From assembly GCA_020086605.1 (NCBI GenBank), contig JACBWW010000016.1, forward strand, positions 16,901,512-16,965,511: DNA of 64,000 nucleotides, in the 5' to 3' direction. The notes beneath the pieces were generated by a model. That model saw nothing but the letters and a program-made list of their open reading frames with translations, was not told the DNA's origin and did not search any database. The number at the start of each line of letters is the position of its first letter. Within the stretch, counting starts at the first letter, position 1. The translations under genes were made by a program, and so were the position numbers. Positions 28,476 through 41,100 of this stretch are shown here, one piece after another. The stretch is from Lanius collurio. Taxonomy: Eukaryota > Chordata > Aves > Passeriformes > Laniidae.

Positions 28476-28663
28476 TCTCTTTTACATCACAAGACACCTA
28501 AATTTCAGCAATTACTCAGGATTGAGCACAATAATTTCTGTTCTCAGCAACACCACTATAATTCCATTCAAGAGGTGGCAGGGTTACATTAAGGTGCAAC
28601 TAAATGCTTTTGGCCTCTCAAGATATCCCTTTCCTACTCTCCCTCATCACAACCCCAATTAAA

Positions 28664-28806
28664 TTCATTTTGAACAGAGCTGTAGAGCTAGGGGTTTTTT
28701 TAAGTAAGATTTACCAAGAAAACAAAGTTGATAAAGAAACTGATGAAGCATACAGAGTTGATGATTCTGACAATGCCAATCTTACTTTGGAAAGTTACTC
28801 TTTCCA
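28664..28806. repeat. Direct duplicate B, copy 2
   Basis: This is the partner of 27376-27520, about 1.29 kb away in the same orientation. The inner part (agatttaccaagaaaacaaa against agatttacaaacaacaatg) is the most diverged, with small indels. One frame is open through this copy but closed in copy 1, so no shared coding function is indicated. Confidence 0.9.
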
Positions 28807-28977
28807 CAAACAGTACTAAAAAAGCAGCTTTGTCAGTTTCCAGGGTCATATGCTATTTATCAAAGGATTCAGAAAAAAGGAAATGAGGGAAAAGACATGG
28901 GAGACAGAAGTAAGAAACAATTCATGATCCTGAAACCTAAACAACCAGATAGATGATATAATTTTAATTAAAAAAAA

Positions 28978-28996
28978 ACAACAACAACAACAAACA
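28978..28996. repeat. (CAA)n microsatellite
   Basis: About five CAA units after an A tract. This could be the remains of a poly(A) tail, but no retroelement body is recognised upstream. Confidence 0.8.
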
Positions 28997-30193
28997 AATA
29001 GAAGGAGGAGTTGCTTGGAATGCACCTCACCTCAGAGCAGGGAAAGCAGGCTAAGAATTGTAATTAGAGACAGATTACTACATTTGAATAAATATATTGT
29101 GATAAAACCAACACAGTTTACTACAAGCAAGAATTCTTTAAGTTAACAGGTTTTGAGGTTCTAAGAAAAAGAATAATAGAAAACAGACATGAATTAATGG
29201 AATGCTCCCTAAAGATATTTCAAATGCTTCTGACACACGTTCTCATAAATACTGAAGGAAACAAATTGGATAATATTGTTACAAATCAGCTGATGAAGAC
29301 TGAGATAGGATTTCAAAGATCAGAAAAGTTGGTTATAAAGGATTTAGGAATCAGTATTATGTCTGTACTATGTAACAGAATGGTGAAGAAAAGGAAATTA
29401 AGTAGCAGAGTTCACTGTGTCTCCAAAACTTTTCAAAAAGAGCGGAGATCAGAAATGGATCCCAGGTGTGCAACAGCAGCTTAGAAGAACTGGTCATTTG
29501 GTGCACTGTCATCACATCTTTAGATTTCATAATGTTATGACTTCAGTCAATTATGTTAATTGCTTGTCACATCACCATAGAAGAGAAATCAAGACTAAAA
29601 TGGTTCAAGAAATAACAAGACACACATTGGAACATTTTGGATTTCCATGCAAAGCAAAAATTACCCTTTTCCTTTCAGGAGCATATAAATTAGATTAGTT
29701 CAACTCTAGCTTCTTTTCTTCAGTCCCTCTTATCCCACCTTGCAATACTGCAATAAGAAAATACTAAAAACTAAGAGGCAGACCTCAGAATAAGAAATAG
29801 TTACAGCGCTTTACATAGTTTAATTTTAAGATTAGTAATCATAAATTAGTTGAATAGTGTTAAATTTGCAATAATTTAAATTCACAAAAAGAAGCCAAAT
29901 TTCACTCTTCACATCACTTTATTGATTCATCAGAAATTTAAAATGTGAGCGCTTTTCTCTGACAGAAGTTACTCATTACTGGCAAACTCCAGACACCAAA
30001 ATCATGTCCATGTTTGGTTTTTTCTCTTAAGTCTTTTCTTCTTCCTCCCATTCACCTATTAAATTACCAATTGATCCTAACACATTCACAACAGATAAAT
30101 CTACAACAAAAAATAAATAAATAACAATTGGAAAGAGGAGAGCTCTACTAAAGACAACCTATCTCTATGTGATTCAGAAAAAAGCCAGAGTAC

Positions 30194-30315
30194 CTTAAGA
30201 TGTTTGGATGTGAGAGTCTATTCATAAGTTGAACCTCTTTCAGCATGTTTGCTCTGTTGCTGTTCAGTGTGTTCATCTTCAAAGCCATTACCTGGTCTGA
30301 AGTTCTGTGCCTTAC
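30194..30315 (-). CDS. TESK2: TESK2 exon 3: catalytic lysine and alpha-C helix
   Basis: This exon has 122 nt, that is 40 codons plus two bases of a split Arg codon. It contains VMALKMN, whose Lys (residue 86) is the ATP-anchoring lysine. NRANMLKEVQLMNRLSHPN follows, with Glu100 as the probable alpha-C glutamate that pairs with it. Similarity to mammalian TESK2 is very high. The acceptor is strong (pyrimidine tract, then cccacag at 30322-30316). The donor at 30193 is AAG/GTACTC, weak at positions +4 to +6. The first six bases of the exon are GTAAGG, which themselves look like a 5' splice site (see findings). Removing this exon would shift the frame. Confidence 0.96.
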
Positions 30316-33300
30316 CTGTGGGATAGAAGCAAAAAAATTGTATGAATATGAAAAGAAAGACTGAAGAACCAGTATTGTTGTAGTGCAATGCAGAGATCCT
30401 TCATGACAAAAGTGATCTACACATCCGTTTCTGTAGTCTTTATCACAGAAATGACTTTCTATAAGCATACTATGCAAATGTGAAACAGCATTTTGCTCTT
30501 CTCTTGCAACTCATGATGACAGAAAGCTTGAGAAGTTGAAAAAAACCCAACTATCAGCTTCTTAGTACAATTTAAGGAAGCCATCTGTTTGTCCATAGAG
30601 AAAAAGTTTCCTACTCCAAGACCTATGAAATTCATCTTTATTCCATCCATATCCTTTTTTTGCCCCTGCAGTGGTTTCTGTCATTGTTCACAGAGTGTGT
30701 TATATATTGCTTACAGCTACAATGCAGATTTTGGACGTTCTCAGTGTTTACCTCTGAAAATAGACAATGATCCAGCTTCCACATGGAGGGGACAAAGAGA
30801 ATTCCTGCCAACCCCTGCTGCAAAGCAGAGAGGTTCCTGCACACAGGATCACCTCACCCAGGGTGTCAGTAGTGGCTGCAGAGCATCAGCAGGGAAAAGA
30901 GGATTTCTCTGGCAACTGCACAGCACCAGCACCTCATTCAGAGTGACTTTCCCTGGTCAGAAATGCAGGGCTGTGGCCATTTTTAACTCAGTACTCAAAC
31001 TAGCCCATCTGTCAAGTGTTATGTACATGTGTGCTACTATTAGAAAGGAACTGTCACAATAGCTTTAGCTTTGCCAACCCTTTGAATTTCCTTGATGGAC
31101 ATTCCCACACATGTACTGGTAGTATCCATGGAAATAATGTTCCCATTTTCTTCCTACATCAGTACCTGCAGTTCATAAATGGACAACAAGTACTTCTCAA
31201 AACACTCAATTAATTACCCCCATGGCAAATTCATTCACATTTATGGAGATTAGCTTAGGGAAGTCTGTTCCAGGAATTTAAGACTCATCAGCTTTCTAAT
31301 TTAAAACTGAAATCAACATTATGACATAGGTACATACAAATTACCTACATTTTAAACAACGGCACCCTGTCTGTCTTTATTCCAGAAGACTGATCATTTT
31401 TCCAGTAAGAGGCTCCTTTAGCTGTGATATGTTAATTACAGAAAGAACAACTGAACCCATGATAAGTAGATGCAAGAAGAAGACAGGGTATGGGTTTTGA
31501 AGGTGAGGCTGCCTGGTAACTCTGAGGCAGCAAGTGATACTCATTTTCAAGTTTTATTTGCACACCGCTATCTACAAGAACAAGGGGCATATTTCAGCTA
31601 AACATTCTCATCTAGACACAAAGCCCATGAATTCAGCACAGGGACGTACTGGGAGGAAAGGGTGTCATGTTTCAGGTGTGTGTCTGGTTTAACACTTCTA
31701 AGTTGCCTCTTCCCGTCCTAGTTTCAAGTATAGGGTAGCACTGGAAACATCACAGGTGAGTGTGGCAAACAAGATCGAGGGACTGAGTAGAAAAATAGCT
31801 CTCAGATGCTTTTCCTCCTGCTTCCCCCCTGCTTATGTACATGAGCTCCTCAGAAGCCTCACCTACAGTCACCCAGTAATCCCAGTGCAAGAAGGATCAG
31901 GGAAAGGGGGTGGAGAAGGATATAGAAACCAGCACCGAGTAGAAACCAACAGCAAGTTCACAAGCATGGGACTCCTCCTTTCCATGGTAATATTGGTTTT
32001 AAAATAAAACTGGTCTAACTACAGCTTTAGTGCATTACAACAAGATAACCTAGAATCATTCTCAACACAACCTGTCTTGCCTGTTTGGCATGCTTATTGG
32101 TTTTAAGCAGGATGATTGCATGTTAAGTTGATGAGGTTTATTGTTACTTGCCAGGTTTCTTGTGTCAGTTGTGTACTTACATTCATTTTTAATTTTAAGC
32201 AGCTTTTGCATACCCAGCCAATTTGAATGAACAAACTAAGTTGGACAAGTCAATGTCTACATACAGACTTTAAAAACATATTTTCGTTATACATTAGTTT
32301 TACTAGGAGCAATGCCTTGGGCAAGGGGAAAAACCTTTAAAATGCTTTCACAGACTTACAAATAGAAAACTTCAACAATATAAATTTAAATTAAGTAAGA
32401 AGGACTATGCTTTGAACCTATACACAGCAGCAGCTAAATGAACACACTTCCCCTGTGAGGAAAGTTAGGAATATTCGATGTTGTGGTGGAGTAATTTGGG
32501 GTTTTCAGGGAACAGGAAAGAATTTGAACTAACTTAATTCCTAAAGTCAGAGATGCTCTCAACAGAACTTCCTCAGAAATGAGCTTTCCACTGACACAGA
32601 AGCTTCAAGGTCTGCCAAAAGGGAATGAATAGAGGTAGAAGGTGAGCAGGAACTCAGATGGAATGTGGTCTTAAACAGTATTTCCCTTCTCATTAACTCT
32701 GACAGCTACCTCTTAATTTCTTGCCCATTTCTATAATTCCCTGAATTTCATGCCAAAATTTCCTGCTCTTTTGCCTCAACTCTGAGGTAAAACGTAGAAT
32801 TTATCACAGGACCTTTCTCCTTGTTCAGACTGCTCTTCTTAACTTAAGGAAGCCTCCGAAAAGAAGGTGGGTAACTTTCTGGGTCACTGTGTCCTGCATG
32901 CTTCCTGGATATTCAGGTCTGATACGCAACAAGAAGTGGTCAAAAACTACTTCTCAAAGATCTGACTCTCCACATCCAGAGAAAACTGAGCTGCTTCTGC
33001 AAAGACAAAACTTTTCATCCTCTGTTTTAGGCTATCCTGCAGTCTTTTCAATCTTGATAGACTGAACAAGGTTCAGTTGCAAGGTCAGCACGTTTCTCTT
33101 TCGTTTGCTTTATAAAATCGCTTTTCCCATGCTTGGAAATTTCTCGAGTTTCTTACACATAGAGCAGCATATTCTGTCCAATTAACTGGTCTCTAAAACA
33201 GTACCCTACATCACACTATGTTTTGTTTCACGTAAGGAGACACCATAAGATATCATCAGCAATTTTATTTTAAGTTCTGCCAAGATCTGACACAACAGCA

Positions 33301-35727
33301 AAATTCCTAATCAAACCAAAGGAGAGATGGAGGAAAAAAAGGGACTCTTTCTTTCTTGCTAGCTGTCCTTTAAGCAAGGAGGAAGAAGCAGAATTGGACA
33401 TGAGAGGACATTATTTCCAGTAGGACAATACTCAATACTATGAATAAAATCAAGTATCAGTTTATAAATTATAGAGCACAACGCTAATCACTTGGAATAT
33501 ACTCAAGACTAACCATGTTCTCTCTTCTGAAGCACAATTGGCAAATAGCATTTCTATGGCAAGGACAAATTGACAACAAGGCTGACAGGTTCTGTCTTTA
33601 AGGTCTCAGTCAAACTGAATCATCAAGGTGGAAGGAGCTGTCAGCTCTGCCCTCCGTGCCTACTTACCCATCAGTCACACCCCAGACAAAATTAGGGTCT
33701 ATCCTGGCGTCCCTTGCCAAAGCCCTGCCAATTTAGGTTTTTAATCCTTCATCCCCTTTCAGGCCACCTCTGTGCCATAAAAACTTGGAAGTGATATTTC
33801 AACCACCTGACCACTCAGATGGAAAATGAGTTAATAATTTGGCAATACTGCTGGTCCAATTTAACATTTGTTTAAAAGGCAGTTCGCCTCAGGCATATCC
33901 CTGTATACTCAACATAAACAGGGATTCACTCATGCAATTCAAACCTCTCACTGATGCAACTTCCAGATTGCTGTGAAGCTTTTAAAGCTGTTGACATTAT
34001 TATTAATTAGGGTCCCTTGCATATCAGACCAAATAAGCTTTCAGCAATGTCTGGATCATGGTGTCTCTGCTTAGAAACATTTTGACAATCATACAGCTGC
34101 CTTGCACAAGCTTCCAGCTTCTCAGTCTGCTTACCTATGTGTGTGACTCCATCTCCAAGGTCACAGTAACCAGATATTGCCTCCCTGTTTTACTGCTGAC
34201 AGGCAGTTAAACTGTCCCTTTGCACTCTGATTCTCCTAGGACTAAAATACTTTGTACCTTGACCTGGCTGTGGTTACCTGCGTGGCCTGTCTGCTCACAT
34301 TGGACCATGTTCTGATCCTTACTCCTTTCCTTAGAAGAAAGTGGGAAGCAGAGGAAGTCATGGATATAGGTAAAGAAATAGCAATGTATTTACAGGAAAT
34401 CTCATAATAGTGAGCAGGGCTCACATTCCAGAGAAGTAGTCACTATATAAAGTTCATGAGGATTATCATGCAAAAATTGGTGGGTTTAATGTTCAACTTG
34501 CTGCTTAGCTGTAAAGTTTTTTTATTATTAAAAAAAATTAAATATAATTTAGATAATTATTTATTTATTACATCATACAGGTTTGTCATGGCTCTCTGAA
34601 AATCCAAACATTTATATTACTTCCACTTTCTGCTGGACTGAAGGGGAGGTATTTTTAAGCAATAGCTGAAATCTAGCCTGATTTCATCTTTCACAAGGAC
34701 TTTTTGATCTGCATTCACCGTACCTTTCCAGGTGGCCTTGGAAAAAAACATCTAAAGAACATTTCCTAACATTGATATTATAAATCTGCCAACACAGCTT
34801 CCAGTTGTTCTCCTCGTTTTTCACTGCCATTTTCATTATTTTCCAAATCATCATTATACAGCTGGTAGTATTTTGTCACAATTCTCTTCCAAAACTTCAT
34901 TTAACTGCTTTCCAGTTTTTCCTTACCTTCCCCTCTTCTGGCATCCAGCCTCACTGCTTAAATACATTTACAGATCTTTACTTCTACAACCTACTCCATA
35001 AAATCACGTTGCTGCTCTAGCACACACAATTTTTTGTTTATTCTTTTACACACCTTGGTCTTCATCTGGCCATTTCACCTTCACCTTTGCTGCCAAGTGT
35101 CCAAAGCACCATTTTAAAAGCAGTCCCCTCTGGTCCAGATATTTGACCTTCCCTGAATTTCCTTATCTGTCTTCATCTTAATTTACAAGTATTTCCCTTT
35201 GATGACAAGAGATTAAGACATTCCCTTAGCTACCATTCTAGGCCATTTGCACAAAATACGTTACACAGTTTAATTCTGATTGACTGAGTTAGTAAAGCTT
35301 GTGAGGCACATGAGATGATAGAAGTAAACACTGTTAAAGAGAAAAGGCTTCATCATAAGACTGCCTACTAAATGACAGGGAAAAAGTCTTTCACAGGGAA
35401 GCAGACCAGCAATTTGGCTCTGATACAAAACTTCTCTCAAAAACTGACTACTTCCTTGCTGTGACAGCAAAAGAAATCTTTAAAAAAAAAGAATAGGGTC
35501 AGCTGTATTTTATCCAAGTCTCACAGTCAAGCCACCAAGTCATCACATTTAGAGGGACATATATTCATGCCTCAAGGATTAATGTGTTAGAAGAATGCTT
35601 TAACTCTACGGTTCATTGAAAAGAGTTCCCTTCAGCAAGGAAGACAAACCTGTTTTTCAGTTCAGATCACACTGCTTACAAGTCTGTAATCTGAAATGTT
35701 TCTCTTAACATTAAAACACATACCCAC

Positions 35728-35765
35728 TGTCAGATACATGTATTCCTGTCAGATACATGCATTCA
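35728..35765. repeat. 19-bp tandem repeat
   Basis: The unit tgtcagatacatgtattcc is followed directly by tgtcagatacatgcattca. This is two copies with two mismatches. Confidence 0.9.
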
Positions 35766-37872
35766 TAGTAGTGGTGCCTATATCAAGTCAAAAATTTCAT
35801 CTCACTAGGAAAATTTGCAATGACAAATAGAAGCTGAAAGAAACACATCAGTCCAAATAATATTAAGCTGCTGTGTTGATGCCAGAGAGTCAGATAGGTT
35901 GTGGCTGTTTTCAGAGTAGCAATACAGAATGTTGCTATACTCTAACTTCTTGCAGCAAGAGAGAGACCTGCCAAAGGGAACAAAACTTTGCCAAACAAAA
36001 CTAGTCAGCATGTGTTACAAGAGCTTTAGCACAGGTTCAGAAGATCTACAGAAACTAGGCACAAAATAAACGCCAAAACCTTTCAAACACCAGACAGTAA
36101 TTGTGACTCTGCTAATTTCTACTACTAAAAAGAGTTGAGAGAAATACATAGGAAAAAGCTGGAGACTTTACTGTTTTCTCTTTAGTACAAAAGCTCAGTA
36201 TTAGTCAAACAAAGGTCCTAATTTGATAACTTGAGTAACTTCTAACAACGTCAATTTGGCAAAGAAATAAGTTCAGTTACTAGAGAATACTCCACACCAA
36301 CAATCAAACAAATTCTTCAGGTTTTTTTCCAAACTAAGTGAATTTCTAATTAGTAAGACAGCGGTACCATTGATACTTTGTAAATCTACTTGTGTGCCAA
36401 AACCCCCTCAATTTTTCTTTTGTATTTTGTTTTTCTTCATTGGCCACTGTAATGTAGAACCAGGACCCAAAATAGAGCACCCTTTTATTTTAAACAAACC
36501 ATGTATTAATAGGAATCTGTGCACATATCTCTGCCTTTAACTTGATCTCAATCAAGCCATAAAGGCAAAATGAGACTACAGTCTTATTTTGAGAGAAAGA
36601 ACAAATTCATCAGAGGACTATTGTTCCACAGTTTGAGATGAGATATAAACAGGCACAGCCCAGGGTGGGGAAGCTGACTGATTTTGTAAGCCAGTTCAGC
36701 AGAATGTAACCCTATAAATTTTCCTCTGCAATCCAGGACATGGAACATGGACACTGGGTGAGAACTGTTTTACCACAACCTCAGTAAACAGCTCAGCCAT
36801 GTACTTTATACCCGAGTAGTATCATAGTCAGGAAAAAAAAAGAAATATTGAGTTTGAAGTACAGAACCTAGAGCTTGTTCTTAGTTTTTAATATTAGCTA
36901 TCTTCATCTCACTAAGCATCCCCAAGCATGCTACTTCCTTTCTTTTGTTACCTCTCTAGCTTTTCTATAAAATTGAGGTGGTATTATCTACCTACCAGAA
37001 AACTGGAAGATTGACATCTGCAAATGACTGCTGTAACATCCATAGATAATTCATAATTAGATACTGTATCTGTGTTCCTATTTTCCCATTTAATTTTTAA
37101 TACTTAAGGTTAAATATTTCCCATGTTACTATGGGTTTATCCTGTACTAAAGATAATTATACTTACATAATCTGCAGATGTTTTTGAAGCAAAACAATAC
37201 TTTGGACTGAATTTTCCTGACACGGAAATTGTATCTTCTATCTTTTACAGTACAAGAACAGTTTGGCACAGAGCACACAGTCCCCTCACTACACCAATAA
37301 CATCATCATGGGTATTCAAACACATTTGTTGGGTTTGTTTGCAAAATATGTATGGGAGCCTTGACAGAAAGTTCTGTTTGGGGCATAAATAGTTTCCTTA
37401 GACTCCCTCTGTAAATTTTTCAAATAAACATTACTATGCATGAGTAAGGAAGTCTGTCTCACCTTTCAGAACAGAGCCCACTGACATACAACTATTACTA
37501 TTATAATCACAGCACTTAGAACTTGACCACAACCACAAATAAAAAGAGAACAGGGAGCAGGAAGAAGCCACAATTTGCTTACTTGAAGATAATTCAGCTT
37601 TTATAAATTGAGACAGTTAATAACTTTCAAGTTACAGCCAAAACAAAAAACTCCAAGTAATTTCTTGTTATTTAAGCCTTCATGAAACTGCTCTTCTTGA
37701 GAATTAGGTTCTTCCTCTTACACATGCAGCTAATTAAATATGCAATACAATTTACTCTGTCTCATCATCTCCTATAAAGGCTAGGAAACACAAGAATCCG
37801 ATTTTTAATTGCAGCAGCTCACGTGAAAGTTAAAGAGACACCAGTGAGTCAGTGCTAGACACATTGTCAGCT

Positions 37873-38165
37873 CCGGATTAGTTAACAAAGCAACGCTGTC
37901 TCCGTATCGATCACTCCAGCGATGTTCCGGAGCTCTGTCCTCCCCTCAAGCCCTAATGCCACCAGACCACCAAACTGAGGGCTCCCACCTTGCAGAGCTG
38001 CTGCCAGCACAAAGAGCCCTGCAGCCACCTGAAAGCGCTGCCAGGCTGTGCCAAGCACAGCGAGGGGCGACAGCTGTGGCGACTCCCAGACACAGGAAGC
38101 ACATGGACGGGAGAAAACTTCGCTACAGTTTGGATACGGACTCAGCATACACTGCGAAGAGGAAG
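37873..38165. other. Intronic CpG-rich patch
   Basis: This second isolated GC- and CpG-rich stretch sits in the largest intron. It has about 14 CpGs in 290 bp, for example gtctccgtatcgatcac and gcgaggggcgac. Because of the base composition, ORFs of 116 and 126 codons run on both strands, with no recognisable protein. It could be an alternative promoter or a remnant insertion. Confidence 0.55.
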
Positions 38166-41100
38166 TTCTGGATTCACTTGCATACAGAGTACCAACAGCT
38201 GGAGCAGGAAAGATTAACAGAAGCTCTATCATACAGGCTTTTGGAGTTCCTTTCTCTTCCAATGGCTGTTAAGGAGCTATGGAGAAGCATTCCCATAGAG
38301 CTGTGACAGTAAGCATCTCTTTTTTTTTTTTTTGTGCCATCAATAATAATTTTTAGTTCTCATTTTTACATTTCATATTAGGCAGTAACACATATGCATT
38401 TGTGTGCATTAGCACCACAGACAGTCCCCAGGCACAGGCAGTGAAATCCATGACTGAAATATATTTAACTTTCCCCTGCTGCCAATATCAGTAAATAAGC
38501 ATTCAGAGAGGTGCCTCAGAGGTGTCTCACAAAGATTTTAAGTGATGCATTCTTGTTCTCTAGGCACAGTCATGTTAATACTGGACATATGCCAGCACAG
38601 TTATTTGAAGAACAGTAAATCAGCACCTGTCTCTCAGTATCAGCTATGAATGAGCTTACACAAATGTGCATGTTTGCCAGCTGGCAAAACACAGAAAATC
38701 CCAGAGCTGCCAACCCAGCACATCTCCATCCAGAACAGAAAACTAAACAGATCTCATTTAACTGCGCTTGAGAAATTATTATGGAAAACAAGACAAAAAG
38801 CACACAAACATTTCAGTGCCAAGGGAAACTTGCCACCTGTTTTGCCCTGGGAAAACTGTACAATGATACTCAGATTGGCACAACTTTTCCTACAGAAGCA
38901 AATCAAAGCCCAAAGGACTCTGAACTACAGCAGTCACTGTACTAAATACAAAATCCAAGCGGGGGTTATCTCCTATTGCAAGGCTTGTTACAGTATCAGA
39001 GTGTCTTTCTTACTGTTGACAGAATTTGTAAGCTTCTCTCTATTTCTGAGGACAACAAAGATTTACCGCAGACATTCCATGTATCAGCTGTTCAGCAAGG
39101 CTGAGAAGAGGCAAAGTTTCCAAACAAATGAAATATACATTTCAAAATGGACAATTTTACATTAAATTATATTCCTCTTTTTTTTTGACTGAGTATTATT
39201 TTAACATTAAGTTTATTTCAGCGATTTTTGTTCTGGCTTTTTAGTTATCAAACAAATCCTTCATTTTCAGGGTAGTTCTATCATATTTTCTGAATATTTC
39301 TTTCTTCAACAGAGAAGCTGTCTGACCCAAACAGAGAAAGTGAAACATAGTGTAAGAAGTGTTTGACCCTGTTTTAATTTGTGTTACTCAGTAGAGTTCT
39401 AGACTTTACTGTAGTGATGCCAAGCAGGATTGTAGGAAGAAGCATAATGGAAGTATAGTTTTGAAAATTTTCTTAAAATATTTCAACACCACTACAAAAG
39501 ACAAGGCTTTCATTAAATCTGCTGCCTGGTAATGGCTTTTTATTTAATCCCAGTGTTTCCTCAGATGATGTTTTAAGATGATTAAAACATGCATATCTTA
39601 AGACTTCTACCCAGAAAATAAATTAATACCAGAACTCGTTTCAGATAACAAATATTAATTACCCCTTAATTCTACCTTGTATTTCAAAGCAAATTCAGTT
39701 CTGCTAAAAGTAAGAGTGCTCTACACTCCCAATATATGCAAATATCATTAAAATTCAGAATTACCTAAGTGGGGAAGAAGTATTTTGCCCCGATGGTGCA
39801 ATCCATAAAGACTAACAACACAGATGAGGTTTTTAATTCCTATATTAATGATCTGTTGGAGTATTGCCTATTTATTACACTTCTGCCTGTAGCCTATGGC
39901 CTATAAAAGCATTTGTTAATTAAGTGACAAGGACAAGGATGACAGCAGCTTGGCACCTCAGTAGCAAAAAATACCATTAGCAAGAGGAAGACAACTGTCT
40001 GGTTAAGTGGTTATCATACAAATCATCTTAGCAGTTGGAAGAAGGGCTCCAGAAGGCTGATACTTCACACAGTGTGAGAAAATTCAAATTCACAAGAGTT
40101 CCACTTTGACTAAGAAAGCACCAGCATCCTCAGGATTTATGCCTCAAGTGCACAATGGTGCCTCTTCCTACTCCCGACAAGAACCAGAATGGAAAGAAAC
40201 AGATTAGAATCATCTCTCTGATACAACTCCAGAGCTTGAAGTGAAGTTTCAGTTATTACAGGCTCCTTGGCTAGATTACATGATACAAAGTGACTGTATT
40301 CCCAAACAATTAGTAGCTTGTTTTAACATTGTAACTTCACAGAAGAGACCTTTGGCCTCCAATACCTTGTTTCTGTCACCTTGAGCAAGGTGAGTTTCCT
40401 TCACTAGTCAAAAGGAAAAGATTTTCAGCTTAAAATTCAATCCCATAAAAAATCAGGCCAAATGGCATACAATGACAAGACTTGCTGTCCGTTTTTCTAA
40501 CTGGCATCTTCTCACACAGGGAGGGCAGGGACAAGTCCAATGGCTCTACACCTGAGTGAGGGAAGACATGCCCTGGTCAAATGGGTGCCACTTTTCAGTC
40601 ACAAAGCATATTCCCCGTGCCTACAAGATCAAATATTATATCTGCATAACCAAAACACAGGATAATCCACTTAACTCATTCCCTACTCCTTTTCCACCCT
40701 AAATTGATGGCTTCTACCACTATTTGTCATAAGCAGATCTTGGAGTATCTCATTTTACCTGATGAACTACAGCAGTTTCAAGAGGAATAAAATCCACACA
40801 TCAGTTAAAAAAAAATTCCAATTATCTAGACCACTGCTTTTCAGAATTGGTGGTCTTAAATTGCTGGAAGCTCCAACTTTCTCAACACTTTGCCAAGCTT
40901 AATCAAGAACATTATAAAAAAAAATAAAGATGGCTACAAATATCACAAATAAAGCAACAGGAGAGAGAACATTTTTGTTTTGTAAGGCAGGTCCAACAGA
41001 TGCCTAATTTTTTAAAATAAGCACAATTCTTATTACAGCTTGTAGCCATTGGGCTTTATCCTGCCCTTCTCATTTCACTGAAGAGCACCTACAAACAACT

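Larger units (their letters stand above)
20744..30193 (-). other. TESK2: TESK2 intron 3
   Basis: This phase-2 intron of about 9.5 kb splits an Arg codon. It contains a pair of direct duplicates (27.38 and 28.66 kb), an old CR1-like fragment at 28.43 kb and a short CAA repeat at 28.98 kb. The rest is AT-rich with no recognised gene. Confidence 0.9.

Noticed and set aside
30589..31062. 157-codon plus-strand ORF beside exon 3
   Set aside because: Antisense to intron 2 with no recognisable domain. Probably chance.
33605..33730. Possible CR1 fragment (gaatcatcaaggtggaagga)
   Set aside because: Only about 20 bp resemble the reverse CR1 end. The following sequence does not match what I know of CR1.
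38650..39165. 171-codon plus-strand ORF in intron 2
   Set aside because: No domain, repeat or known protein recognised. AT-rich codon make-up like the rest of the intron, and no promoter or splice support seen.
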